Assembly: GCF_019801965.1 (NCBI RefSeq)
Contig: NZ_JAHVIA010000001.1
Coordinates: 310,001 to 374,000, forward strand
DNA: 64,000 bases
Source: Salipiger bermudensis
GTDB lineage: Bacteria > Pseudomonadota > Alphaproteobacteria > Rhodobacterales > Rhodobacteraceae
Direction: 5' to 3'
Below, piece by piece: positions 1 to 8,250 of this stretch. Within the stretch, counting starts at the first letter, position 1, and each line of letters opens with the position of its first letter. The notes below the pieces were generated by a model that searched no databases, was not told the origin of the DNA, and saw only the letters and a program-made list of their open reading frames with translations. Made by a program: the position numbers and the translations under genes.

Positions 1-296
1 CGGCCCTCGTCGGGGTCGACGGGTCGAGCCTCGTGCGCGTGCTCGACATCCACGTGCGCGACGGGCTCATCGAGCGCCGCCCCGATCCCAATGACGGGCG
101 CGCTCGCCTCATTCATCTCACCGCAGCAGGAACCCGGCGGGTTGCCGAGATCCGCGCCGAGCTGGCCCGCGCCGAGGAAGAGTTGCTGGCCGATCTGAGC
201 GATGCCGAGATCGAGACCCTGCTGGCGCAATTCGCCAAGATCGAAGCCCGCATCGCGGCGCGGCAGGCGGACGATATACAGGAGACAGACCCATGA
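1..296 (+). CDS. MarR-family transcriptional regulator, 5'-truncated
   Basis: The reading frame is open from the left window edge, so the true start lies outside. The visible 98 or so residues match the second half of a MarR winged-helix regulator: the end of the recognition helix (VDGSSLVRVLD), the wing with the family signature RRPDPNDGRARLIHLTAAG, and a C-terminal dimerisation helix rich in Ala/Glu. MarR proteins usually repress neighbouring transporters or detoxification genes and release DNA on binding phenolic ligands. The stop overlaps the start of the next gene (ATGA), so the two are probably translationally coupled and the FUSC protein is the likely target. The codons before the GTG at 33 read as genuine MarR sequence, so that GTG is not the start. 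Confidence 0.85.
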   Translation, partial: ALVGVDGSSLVRVLDIHVRDGLIERRPDPNDGRARLIHLTAAGTRRVAEIRAELARAEEELLADLSDAEIETLLAQFAKIEARIAARQADDIQETDP

Positions 297-1408
297 GCGC
301 GACCGACCCCTCGCTCGCCCCCCTCGCCCGCCGCAGCGAGGTGGCCCGTCACGTGCTGCGCGCGGACGCGCTGCGCGGCAGCCTGGCCTTCGCGCCGCAG
401 CCCTCCCTGCGGAATTCCTGCTTGGCCGGGTTCCAGGCGGCGCTGACCGTGGCCATCGCCCTGCCCCTGTTTCACCTCTCTCCCTTTGCCCACCTGATCG
501 GCTTTGCCGCGCTCGGCGCACTGGTGGCGCTCTTCGGGCGCTTCGAGCCGCGCAGGGGGCGCAGCCGGCTCGTTCTTCTGGCCGCGCTCTGCCAGGTCTC
601 GGCGGTGCTGGTGATGTCGACGGCGGGCTGGCTCGGACTGACGCCGCTGCTCGAGCTCGCGCTGTTGGCGCTGGTCTGCGGGGTGTATTTCTTCATCACC
701 GTCAGCGGCCGCTTCGGCCCGCCGGGCGCGCTGATCTTCGTCTTCGCCGCCGGCGCTGCGCTGGCCCCGGTCGGCTCGGGCGCGGAGGTGCTGGCGCGCG
801 GCGCGGCCACCGGTGCGGTGGCGCTGCTGGCCTGGGCGATCTGCGGCCTGACCGAGCGGCTGCGCCACCTGCCCGACGAGACACGGCGCTTCCCGAGCGA
901 GCCGGCCCGCCCGCTCGACCATCGCCTCACCGCGTCCCTGCGCATCGTGCTGGGCGCCTTCATCGCGCTGCTGGTCAGCCACGCATTCGGCGCCGACCAC
1001 CCGGTCTGGGCGGCGATGGGTGCGCTTGCGGTGCTGCAGGGGCCGTTTCTGCACATCAACATCCACCGCGCATTGCAGCGCATGGCCGGGGCCGTCGTGG
1101 GGGCGACGCTGGCCTGGCTGATCCTTGTGCAGGATCCTTCGGTCTGGACCATCATCGCGCTGCTCTTCGTGCTGCAATTCGCGACCGAGCTGGTGATCGG
1201 CTCGAATTACGGGCTAGGGCAGGTCTTCGTCACGCCGATGGCGCTGCTGATGAGCCACCTCGCGGCGCCTGATGTTGCCGGGGTCGCAATGGCGCCCGAG
1301 CGGGTGCTCGACACGCTGCTGGGCGCCAGCGTCGGCATCGTCGTCGCGATCCTGCTGTCGACGCTGGACGATCGCCACCACGTCGCGGCACGGCGCCGGC
1401 CCGGCTGA
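293..1408 (+). CDS. FUSC-family inner-membrane protein (aromatic-acid exporter-like)
   Basis: 371-residue polytopic membrane protein. A short cytoplasmic N-terminus is followed by hydrophobic segments from about residue 40 to 180, a charged linker (about 195-215), and a second hydrophobic half (about 220-350). This two-block arrangement is typical of the fusaric-acid-resistance (FUSC/YccS/AaeB-like) superfamily, whose members are linked to efflux of aromatic acids. It is shorter than classic AaeB (about 650 residues) and lacks the large cytoplasmic domain. The start overlaps the MarR stop, suggesting a regulator-exporter operon. Substrate cannot be told from sequence. Followed by two inverted repeats that can terminate transcription. 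Confidence 0.75.
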   Translation: MSATDPSLAPLARRSEVARHVLRADALRGSLAFAPQPSLRNSCLAGFQAALTVAIALPLFHLSPFAHLIGFAALGALVALFGRFEPRRGRSRLVLLAALCQVSAVLVMSTAGWLGLTPLLELALLALVCGVYFFITVSGRFGPPGALIFVFAAGAALAPVGSGAEVLARGAATGAVALLAWAICGLTERLRHLPDETRRFPSEPARPLDHRLTASLRIVLGAFIALLVSHAFGADHPVWAAMGALAVLQGPFLHINIHRALQRMAGAVVGATLAWLILVQDPSVWTIIALLFVLQFATELVIGSNYGLGQVFVTPMALLMSHLAAPDVAGVAMAPERVLDTLLGASVGIVVAILLSTLDDRHHVAARRRPG

Positions 1409-1424
1409 TCCGCAGCCAGGCGCC

Positions 1425-1482
1425 AAGAAAATTCTGCGAATTTTCTTAGCCCCAAGATTTTTCGTACGAAAAATCTTGGGGC
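1425..1482. terminator. Double palindrome, bidirectional terminator between convergent genes
   Basis: Two adjacent inverted repeats lie between the convergent FUSC and decarboxylase genes. The first has 9-bp arms AAGAAAATT/AATTTTCTT (1425-1433, 1439-1447). The second is a perfect 34-bp palindrome at 1449-1482, centred on CGTACG, with T-rich and A-rich inner arms. Either strand would give a hairpin with a U-rich side, which fits a terminator serving both directions. Confidence 0.7.
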
Positions 1483-1489
1483 GCGTGGC

Positions 1490-3778
1490 TCACTCGGCGA
1501 CGCAATCGGCGAAGTAATGGGTCTGACCATCCTCGCCCTTCTCTGCCACGAGGCCGTGAATGTCGGTCTCGAAGCCCGGGCACTCGCGGGCAAACTCCCG
1601 GTTGAACTGCAGGTAATCGACGATCTTGGCGTTGAACACTTCGCCCGGGATCAGCAGCGGAATGCCCGGCGGGTAAGGCGTCACGAGGCTGGTGGTGATC
1701 CGGCCCTCGAGATCGTCGATCCCCACCCGGTCTGTCTTGCGCCGCGCGATATGCGAGAACGCCTCGGAGGGCGTCATCGCCGGGCGGTGATCGCTGAGAT
1801 AGATCTCCGTCGAGAGCCGCGCCACGTCGTACTTGGCGTAGAGCGCGTGCACGTGCTGGCTCAGGTCGCGAAGCCCCATCTTCTCGTAGCGCGGCTGCTT
1901 GGCGCAGAATTCCGGCATCACCCGCCAGAGCGGCTGGTTCTTGTCGTAATCGTCCTTGAACTGCTGCAGCGCCGCAAGGAGCGTGTTCCACCGGCCCTTG
2001 GTGATGCCGATGGTGAACATGATGAAGAAGCTGTAGAGCCCGGTCTTCTCGACAACCACGCCATGCTCGGTGAGGTATTTCGAAACGATCGAGGCCGGGA
2101 TGCCGGTGTCGCCGAAATTGCCGTCGATATCGAGCCCCGGCGTGATGATCGTCGCCTTGATCGGGTCGAGCATGTTGAAGCCGCGCGCCATGTCGCCGAA
2201 GCCGTGCCAGCTGTCGCCGCCGCCGCTCTCGAGCCCTTCCGCGTCGGTCTTCTTGAGCTCCCAGTCACGGGTGCGCCCGATGCCTTCCTCGGCCAGCTCG
2301 TCCGGCCCCCAGACCTTGAACCACCATTCGTCGTCGCCGTATTCCTCGTCGACCTTGCGCATGGCCCGGCGGAAATCGAGCGCCTCGTCGAGGCTCTCTT
2401 CCACCAGCGCGGTGCCGCCCGGCGGCTCCATCATCGCCGCCGCCACGTCGCAGCTCGCGATGATCGAGTATTGCGGGCTCGTCGAGGTGTGCATCAGGTA
2501 GCTCTCGTTGAAGAGATGCCGGTCGAGCTTGGTGGTCTGGGAATCCTGCACCAGCACGTGGCTGGCCTGGCTGATCCCGGCCAGGAGCTTGTGCACCGAC
2601 TGGGTGGCGTAGGTCACCGATTTCTCGGTCCGGCCGCGCTTGCGGCCCATGGCGTGATAGGTGCCATAGAACGGGTGGAAGGCCGCGTGCGGCAGCCAGG
2701 CCTCGTCGAAATGCAGGTTCTCGATCCAGCCGTCGAGCAGGCGCTTGATCTCTTCGGTGTTGTAGAGCACCCCGTCATAGGTCGACTGGGTCAGCGTCAT
2801 GATGCGCGGCGTCACCGCCTCGGCGTCGTAGCCCTCGAGCAGCGGGTTGTCGCGGATCTTGGCCTTGATGGTCTCCGGCTCGAACTCGGAATGCGGGATC
2901 GGGCCGATGATGCCCCAGTGGTTCCGCGTCGGGCGCAGGAAGACCGGGATCGCGCCGGTCATGATGATCGAGTGCAGGATCGACTTGTGGCAATTGCGGT
3001 CGACCACCACCACATCGCCCGGCGCCACGGTGTGGTGCCAGACCATCTTGTTCGAGGTCGAGGTGCCGTTGGTGACGAAGAAGCAGTGATCGGCGTTGAA
3101 GATCCGTGCCGCGTTGCGCTCGGAGGCCCCGATGGCGCCGTTGTGGTCGAGCAGTTGTCCCAGCTCCTCGACCGCGTTGCAGACATCGGCGCGCAGCATG
3201 TTCTCACCGTAGAACTGGTGATACATCTGGCCGATCGGCGATTTCAGGAAGGCGACGCCGCCCGAGTGGCCGGGGCAGTGCCACGAGTAGGAGCCGTCCT
3301 CGGCGTAGTCCAGCAGCTCCTTGAAGAACGGCGGCTGGATGCCCTCTAGATAGCCCTTGGCCTCGCGGATGATGTGCCGCGCGACGAATTCCGGCGTGTC
3401 CTCGAACATGTGGATGAAGCCGTGCAACTCGCGCAGGATGTCGTTGGGCAGGTGGCGCGAGGTCTTGGTCTCGCCGTAGACGTAGATCGGAACGTCGGCG
3501 TTCTTCCAGCGCACCTCCTCGATGAAGGTGCGCAGGTTGAGCACCGCCGGGTCGAGATCCGGGCCCGGGGTGAATTCCTCGTCGTCGATCGACAGCACGA
3601 AGGCGCTGGCCCGGCTCTGCTGCTGGGCAAACTGGCTCAGGTCGCTGTAGCCGGTGACGCCCAGCACCTCGAAGCCCTCGCGCTCGATGGCGTCGGCCAG
3701 GGCGCGGATGCCCAGACCCGAAGTGTTCTCGGAGCGGAAATCCTCGTCGATGATCACGATGGGGAATCGGAACTTCAT
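1490..3778 (-). CDS. Orn/Lys/Arg decarboxylase (class III, PLP-dependent)
   Basis: 762 residues, the usual length of the AdiA/CadA/SpeC-type fold III family. The N-terminal flavodoxin-like wing domain (1-140) precedes the PLP domain. Visible PLP residues are HCPGHSGG (167-174), the TNGTS phosphate-binding stretch (236-240), HFDEAW with Asp358, and the Schiff-base lysine in SVHKLLAGISQAS (Lys397). It decarboxylates a basic amino acid to a diamine or agmatine, feeding polyamine synthesis or acid resistance. Lys, Orn and Arg specificity cannot be separated by eye. The ATG at 3778 is chosen because AAAGGAGAGG precedes it. The open frame continues upstream through the tRNA genes, which is not coding. 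Confidence 0.92.
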   Translation of the reverse strand: MKFRFPIVIIDEDFRSENTSGLGIRALADAIEREGFEVLGVTGYSDLSQFAQQQSRASAFVLSIDDEEFTPGPDLDPAVLNLRTFIEEVRWKNADVPIYVYGETKTSRHLPNDILRELHGFIHMFEDTPEFVARHIIREAKGYLEGIQPPFFKELLDYAEDGSYSWHCPGHSGGVAFLKSPIGQMYHQFYGENMLRADVCNAVEELGQLLDHNGAIGASERNAARIFNADHCFFVTNGTSTSNKMVWHHTVAPGDVVVVDRNCHKSILHSIIMTGAIPVFLRPTRNHWGIIGPIPHSEFEPETIKAKIRDNPLLEGYDAEAVTPRIMTLTQSTYDGVLYNTEEIKRLLDGWIENLHFDEAWLPHAAFHPFYGTYHAMGRKRGRTEKSVTYATQSVHKLLAGISQASHVLVQDSQTTKLDRHLFNESYLMHTSTSPQYSIIASCDVAAAMMEPPGGTALVEESLDEALDFRRAMRKVDEEYGDDEWWFKVWGPDELAEEGIGRTRDWELKKTDAEGLESGGGDSWHGFGDMARGFNMLDPIKATIITPGLDIDGNFGDTGIPASIVSKYLTEHGVVVEKTGLYSFFIMFTIGITKGRWNTLLAALQQFKDDYDKNQPLWRVMPEFCAKQPRYEKMGLRDLSQHVHALYAKYDVARLSTEIYLSDHRPAMTPSEAFSHIARRKTDRVGIDDLEGRITTSLVTPYPPGIPLLIPGEVFNAKIVDYLQFNREFARECPGFETDIHGLVAEKGEDGQTHYFADCVAE

Positions 3779-3930
3779 CAGCCTCTCCTTTCGGCCGGCA
3801 GGGTCTTTGCCCTCGTTGTTTCCGCCCCTGCCCGCCCCGTCAAGGGCTTGCACGGACGGAACGCGGCCGGTCACGGCAGGGTGACGGCGCAGCTGGACGC
3901 GCGGCAGGGAAGCAAAATGTCTGGAAGCAG

Positions 3931-4005
3931 TGGCAGCCCGTAGGGGAATCGAACCCCTCTTTCCAGGTTGAAAACCTGGCGTCCTAACCGATAGACGAAC
4001 GGGCC
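3931..4005 (-). tRNA. tRNA-Glu (anticodon TTC), copy 1
   Basis: 75 nt including an encoded CCA. Read on the minus strand, the acceptor arm begins GGCCCGT. The anticodon stem CCAGG/CCTGG encloses the loop TTTTCAA, giving anticodon TTC. The T-arm has GGTTCGATTCC with a 5-bp GAGGG/CCCCT-type stem. It is identical to the copy at 4042-4116, with 36 bp between them, and both are probably processed from one transcript. Confidence 0.97.
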
Positions 4006-4041
4006 ACTCTGCGACGATGAGATCGTCGGTATCCGCTTCGC

Positions 4042-4116
4042 TGGCAGCCCGTAGGGGAATCGAACCCCTCTTTCCAGGTTGAAAACCTGGCGTCCTAACC
4101 GATAGACGAACGGGCC
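4042..4116 (-). tRNA. tRNA-Glu (anticodon TTC), copy 2
   Basis: Second, sequence-identical tRNA-Glu(TTC), 75 nt with CCA encoded. It is promoter-proximal on the minus strand, directly behind a plausible sigma-70 promoter at 4137-4165. Tandem tRNA-Glu next to recJ and glpX is an arrangement I associate with Rhodobacterales. No integrase or att duplication is seen, so the repeat looks like an ordinary tandem duplication. Confidence 0.97.
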
Positions 4117-4136
4117 AGAGCCGAAGCGTGACGCGG

Positions 4137-4165
4137 GTTTTAGGGAATTGCGTGCGGACCCGCAA
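4137..4165 (-). promoter_or_regulatory. Sigma-70 promoter for the tandem tRNA-Glu genes
   Basis: On the minus strand, TTGCGG (4165-4160) and TAAAAC (4142-4137) are separated by exactly 17 bp. The -10 box lies about 20 bp before the 5' end of tRNA copy 2, the expected distance for a stable-RNA promoter. The call rests only on hexamer match and position. Confidence 0.5.
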
Positions 4166-4253
4166 GCCTAATTTTCATATTTTTCTCACATGTCTTCCGC
4201 CCCACCTCGGGCGAAATATCGATAGGCATTTCAGGCTCTTAAGCCGGTCCGGC

Positions 4254-5999
4254 TCAGCCTTCCGCCGGGGCCGCATCCTCCAGCCGCATCTGCACCGTGC
4301 GCCGCCCGTTCCACTCGTTGATCTCGAGCCGACCGGCGACGTGGAATCGCCGCCCCCGGTGATCGCAGAGCGCCTGCCCCAGCGGGCCGTCGAAGGCACC
4401 GAAGCAGATCGCGTCGATCTTCGCCCCCAGCCCGTCACCGAAGGAGACCTTGAGATGGCCAGAGCCGACCTGCTTGGCAAAGCCCACCTGCACGTCGGGC
4501 ATGGCAAAGCGCGGTGCCGGCGCGCCGGCGCCGAAGGGCCCGGCCTGCTCCATCTGCTCGCAGAGCTCGATATTGGCCGCGCCGGGCATCAGGAGCCCGT
4601 CGAGCTTCAGGTCCGCCGCCCCGCCCTGCCCCGCGCCCTGCTTGGCCAAAAGCTCCGAGAGCCGCGCCATCGCCGCCTCGAGCCCGTCGCGCGCCACGGT
4701 GAGGCCGGCGGCCATCTTATGCCCGCCGCCCTTCAGCAGCAGCCCGTCCGCCGCCAGCCGCTGGATGCTGGCGCCGAGATCGACGCCCGAAACCGAGCGG
4801 CCCGAGCCCTTGCCCTCGTCGCCGTCGAGCCCGATCACCACCGCAGGGCGGTTGGTCAGCTCCTTGAGCCGCGAGGCGACGATGCCGACGACGCCCGGGT
4901 GCCAGCCCTCGCCCGCCGCCCAGACCAGCGGCGCGTCGAGCCCGCGCGCCTCCGCCTGCGCCAGGGCGGCAGCACGCACCGCCTCCTCGACCTCGCGGCG
5001 CTCTGTGTTGAGCTGGTCAAGCCGGGCCGCCAGCGCCTCGCTCTCGTGCCGGTCGCGGCTGGCCAGAAGACGGGCGCCAATGTCGGCCTGCCCGATGCGT
5101 CCACCGGCATTGACCCGCGGCCCGAGCACGTAGCCCAGGTGGTAGGAGGACGGTGCGGTGTCGAGCCGGGCCACATCCGACAGCGCGACCAATCCCGGCC
5201 GTTCGCGCCGGGCCATCACCGCGAGCCCCTGCCGCACCAGCGCGCGGTTGACGCCCTTGAGCGGCGCCACGTCGGCCACCGTGGCCAGCGCCACCAGGTC
5301 GAGCATCGCCATCAGGTCCGGCCCGCGCTGGCCTGCCTCGCGCATCTGCCGGCCGCATTCCACCAGCATCAGGAACACCACCGCGGCGGCGCAGAGATGC
5401 GCCAGCGCGCCATCCTCGTCCTGCCGGTTGGGGTTCACCACCGCGACGCAGTCGGGCAGCGTCTCGCCGCCGAGGTGGTGGTCGAGCACCACCACGTCGG
5501 CGCCCTTCGCCGCCGCGATCGGCCCGTGCGAGAGCGTGCCGCAATCGACGCAGATGATCAGGTCGTGGGTCGCGGCGAGCTTCTCCATCGCCGGCTCGTT
5601 GGGGCCGTAGCCCTCGTCGATGCGGTCTGGGATGTAGAGCGTGGCGCCGAGCCCGAGCTGGTGCAGCCAGTCGAGCAGGAGCGCCGCGGAGGCGCCGCCA
5701 TCGACGTCATAATCGGCAAACACCGCGATGCGCTCGCGCCGCTTCACCGCCGCAAGCACCCGCTCGGCCGCTGCCTGCATGTCCCGCAGCGAGCGCGGAT
5801 CGGGCAGCAGGTCGCGCAGCGTCGGCGCGAGATAGCCTGCCACCTCCGGCGCCTCCACTCCGAGCCGCGCCAGCACCTGGCACAGCCCACGCGGCAGGTT
5901 GCTCTGCTGCGCCAGCGCCTCCGCCTGCCGTTCCTGCTCGACCCCCGGCCCGACCCAGCGGCGCCCGGTCAGCGATGCCTCGACCCCGAGATAGCTCAT
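4254..5999 (-). CDS. recJ: Single-stranded-DNA-specific 5'-3' exonuclease RecJ
   Basis: 581 residues, normal for RecJ. DHH-superfamily motifs appear in order: FADYDVDG (motif I), VDCG, the diagnostic LDHHLGG (DHH), and the C-terminal DHHA1 motif GGHKMAAG that binds the DNA backbone. An OB-like C-terminal domain follows. RecJ degrades 5' single-stranded ends in RecF-pathway recombination, mismatch repair and base-excision repair. The ATG at 5999 is chosen because it starts MSYLGVEAS, the usual alphaproteobacterial N-terminus. The extra upstream frame crosses a non-coding repeat-like stretch. It is co-oriented behind glpX with a 126-bp gap. Confidence 0.93.
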   Translation of the reverse strand: MSYLGVEASLTGRRWVGPGVEQERQAEALAQQSNLPRGLCQVLARLGVEAPEVAGYLAPTLRDLLPDPRSLRDMQAAAERVLAAVKRRERIAVFADYDVDGGASAALLLDWLHQLGLGATLYIPDRIDEGYGPNEPAMEKLAATHDLIICVDCGTLSHGPIAAAKGADVVVLDHHLGGETLPDCVAVVNPNRQDEDGALAHLCAAAVVFLMLVECGRQMREAGQRGPDLMAMLDLVALATVADVAPLKGVNRALVRQGLAVMARRERPGLVALSDVARLDTAPSSYHLGYVLGPRVNAGGRIGQADIGARLLASRDRHESEALAARLDQLNTERREVEEAVRAAALAQAEARGLDAPLVWAAGEGWHPGVVGIVASRLKELTNRPAVVIGLDGDEGKGSGRSVSGVDLGASIQRLAADGLLLKGGGHKMAAGLTVARDGLEAAMARLSELLAKQGAGQGGAADLKLDGLLMPGAANIELCEQMEQAGPFGAGAPAPRFAMPDVQVGFAKQVGSGHLKVSFGDGLGAKIDAICFGAFDGPLGQALCDHRGRRFHVAGRLEINEWNGRRTVQMRLEDAAPAEG

Positions 6000-6125
6000 G
6001 CCCAATCGATCCCCTCTGCCCGACTCCCCCCTGCCATAAAGCGAAAAAGCAGGGAACGGAACGCCGCCCCCTGCTTCTTCATGTTTGCAAATACTCACAT
6101 CACGGCATCGCGGCCGGGAGCGGCC

Positions 6126-7091
6126 TCACTCGAACGGGTTGCGGTAGATCACCCGGCGGACGGAGCCGGTCTTCGAGCGCATCAGGATCGTCTCGGTGGT
6201 GATCCAGCCTGGCTCGCGCTTGATGCCCGACAGGATCGAGCCGTTGGTGACGCCGGTTGCGGCGAAGATCACGTCGGCGGTGACCATCTCGTCGCGCTTG
6301 TAGATCTTGTCGAGATCGGTGATCCCGGCCTTGGCGGCGCGGCCGCGCTCGTCATCGTTGCGGAACATCAGACGGCCATACATCTGGCCGCCCATGCACT
6401 TGAGCGCCGCCGCCGCCAGAACGCCTTCCGGCGCGCCGCCCGAGCCCATGTACATGTCGATGCCGGTCAGGTGCGCCTCGGCGCAATGCATGACACCCGC
6501 CACGTCGCCATCGGTGATCAGGCGGATCGCCGCGCCGGTGGCGCGCACCTCTGCGATGATCTCCTCGTGGCGCGGACGCTCGAGGATGCAGCAGGTGATG
6601 TCGGTGTTCTTGCAGCCCTTGGCCGCGGCCAGCGCCTCGACGCGCTCGGTCGGCGTCATGTCGAGGGTGACGACGTCTTCCGCGTAGCCCGGGCCGATGG
6701 CCAGCTTGTCCATGTAGACATCGGGCGCATGCAGCATCGAGCCGCGCGGACCCATGGCGATCACGGTGAGCGCGTTGGGCATGTCCTTGGCGGTCAGGGT
6801 GGTGCCTTCCAGCGGGTCGAGCGCGATGTCCACGCCCGGGCCCTCGCCGGTGCCGACCTCTTCGCCGATATAGAGCATCGGCGCCTCGTCGCGCTCGCCC
6901 TCGCCGATCACCACGACGCCCTTGATGTCGAGCTTGTTGAGCTGGTCGCGCATGGCGTTGACGGCGGCCTGGTCGGCGGCCTTCTCGTCGCCATGACCGA
7001 TCAGCTTGGCCGACGCGATCGCGGCCTGCTCGGCCACGCGGGCCAAGCCCAGAGACAACATGCGGTCATTGAAATCCGTGGGGATCGACAT
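6126..7091 (-). CDS. glpX: Class II fructose-1,6-bisphosphatase GlpX
   Basis: 321 residues, typical for GlpX. It removes the 1-phosphate of fructose-1,6-bisphosphate in gluconeogenesis, using a divalent metal. Signatures are VVVIGEGERDEAPML, the metal-binding DPLEGTT, and the C-terminal KREPGWITTETILMRSKTG stretch. SD AAGGACC lies 6 nt before the ATG. In many Rhodobacterales glpX sits between hom and recJ. Here hom is absent and the gene instead diverges from an RluA-type synthase across about 180 bp. Confidence 0.94.
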   Translation of the reverse strand: MSIPTDFNDRMLSLGLARVAEQAAIASAKLIGHGDEKAADQAAVNAMRDQLNKLDIKGVVVIGEGERDEAPMLYIGEEVGTGEGPGVDIALDPLEGTTLTAKDMPNALTVIAMGPRGSMLHAPDVYMDKLAIGPGYAEDVVTLDMTPTERVEALAAAKGCKNTDITCCILERPRHEEIIAEVRATGAAIRLITDGDVAGVMHCAEAHLTGIDMYMGSGGAPEGVLAAAALKCMGGQMYGRLMFRNDDERGRAAKAGITDLDKIYKRDEMVTADVIFAATGVTNGSILSGIKREPGWITTETILMRSKTGSVRRVIYRNPFE

Positions 7092-7269
7092 GGAGAGGTC
7101 CTTTGAAATGACTGTCCCAGCGGGTGTAGCGCGCAGGCAAGACGAGTGGCAAGCCCACAGGCGCTAACAGGGGGCGGGACGCGCCGCTGCGATCAGAGGC
7201 GGGGCATCCGGGCAACGTCGGGCGTCACGAGTCTTGCGGCGGCGGCGCGGCTGCGCCACATGGGACAGC

Positions 7270-7917
7270 ATGAGCGATGTCTATTCCCCGCCCCAGGGCG
7301 AGATCCCGATCCTGCACGAGGACAGCGACCTTCTCGTCGTCGACAAGCCCGCCGGCCTGCTGTCGGTGCCCGGCAAGGGGCCGGAATTGGCCGACTGCCT
7401 GATCGCGCGGCTCGAGCGTGCCTTCCCGACCGTGCGGCTGGTGCACCGGCTCGACCGCGACACCTCCGGCGTCATGGTTTTCGCGCTCACCGCCCATGCC
7501 CAGCGCCATCTCGGCCAGCAGTTCGAGACCCGCAAGACCCGCAAGACCTATATCGCCCGCGTCGCCGGTCGGCTCGAGCCGAAGACCGGCAGCGTGGATC
7601 TGCCGCTGATCGTCGACTGGCCCAACCGCCCGCTGCAGAAGGTCTGCTTTGACACCGGCAAGCCGGCGCTGACCGAGTACAAGGTGACGAAATCCGACGA
7701 TTCCGAGAGCCGCGTACGCCTGCACCCGCTGACCGGGCGGAGCCACCAACTGCGGGTCCACATGCTGGCGCTCGGCCACCCGATCATCGGCGACCCGCTC
7801 TACGCGCCCGAGACCGCGGCGCAGTATCCGCGCATGATGCTGCACGCGGAGGAACTGCGGCTGCATCACCCGGAGAGCGGGATCGGGGTGAAATTTCGCG
7901 CCAAGGCCCCGTTTTGA
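7270..7917 (+). CDS. rluA: RluA-family rRNA/tRNA pseudouridine synthase
   Basis: 215 residues, close to E. coli RluA (219) and lacking an N-terminal S4 domain. The RluA signature HRLDRDTSGVMV contains the catalytic Asp. The second motif LTGRSHQLRVHMLALGHPIIGD is the family C-terminal signature. It would isomerise uridine to pseudouridine in 23S rRNA (position 746 class) and/or tRNA position 32, by analogy with RluA. The ATG at 7270 (MSDVYSPP) is preferred: the upstream 12 residues are Arg-rich and unlike the family. Confidence 0.87.
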   Translation: MSDVYSPPQGEIPILHEDSDLLVVDKPAGLLSVPGKGPELADCLIARLERAFPTVRLVHRLDRDTSGVMVFALTAHAQRHLGQQFETRKTRKTYIARVAGRLEPKTGSVDLPLIVDWPNRPLQKVCFDTGKPALTEYKVTKSDDSESRVRLHPLTGRSHQLRVHMLALGHPIIGDPLYAPETAAQYPRMMLHAEELRLHHPESGIGVKFRAKAPF

Positions 7918-7946
7918 AGCCCTGCGCCCGGTGGTGCGGGCGGGCC

Positions 7947-8225
7947 GTGAGTATTTCTCGACGTAGAGAAGACAGGGGCGGCGCTTGAGCGGTGGGCTCT
8001 TGCGGAGTGGCGCGATTACGAGGGCTGTCTTCTGGGGCGGTGCGCCCGGCGGGGGCGCGGCGCCGTGAGTATTTGTCGACGTAGAGAAGACAGGGGTGGC
8101 GCTTGAGCGGTGGGCTCGTGCGGAGTGGCGCGGTTATGGGGGGCTGTCTTCTCGAGCGATGCGCCCGGCGGCGGGGGCGCGGCGCCATGATCGTTTTGGA
8201 ACGTAGAAAAGTCGGGGCGGCGGCG
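7947..8225. repeat. Intergenic tandem repeat, about 118-122 bp units (2.3 copies)
   Basis: Two near-identical units (7947-8064 and 8065-8186) plus a degenerate start of a third (8187-8225) fill the 330 bp between the convergent rluA and aldehyde dehydrogenase genes. Each begins G(T)GAGTATTT. Within each unit AGAAGACAG is followed about 50 bp later by its inverse CTGTCTTCT (7967-7975/8025-8033; 8084-8093/8144-8153). A unit could therefore fold into a long hairpin. There is no convincing coding frame. The arm sequence resembles the start of the dispersed element found at four other sites in the window. Confidence 0.85.
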
Positions 8226-8250
8226 TGGTGCTGCCGCCCCGCGGCGCGTG

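Noticed and set aside
1517-3349. 610-codon open frame on the plus strand
   Set aside because: It lies entirely opposite the decarboxylase gene. Its product is Arg/His/Val-rich without domain motifs, as expected for the antisense frame of GC-rich coding DNA.
3931-4116. tRNA-Glu pair as an integration site
   Set aside because: No integrase, no att-like direct repeat of a tRNA end and no foreign gene block are visible beside it.
3779-4165. Upstream extension of the decarboxylase frame containing a repeated 25-residue peptide
   Set aside because: The repeated peptide is the translation of the two identical tRNA-Glu genes, so the extension is not protein.
4128-7106. 992-codon open frame on the plus strand
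   Set aside because: It is antisense to recJ and glpX, both of which have full catalytic motifs. The frame spans the intergenic gap and has no SD or domain.
7947-8225. CRISPR array
   Set aside because: Repeat units are over 110 bp, adjacent without unique spacers, and no cas gene is present.
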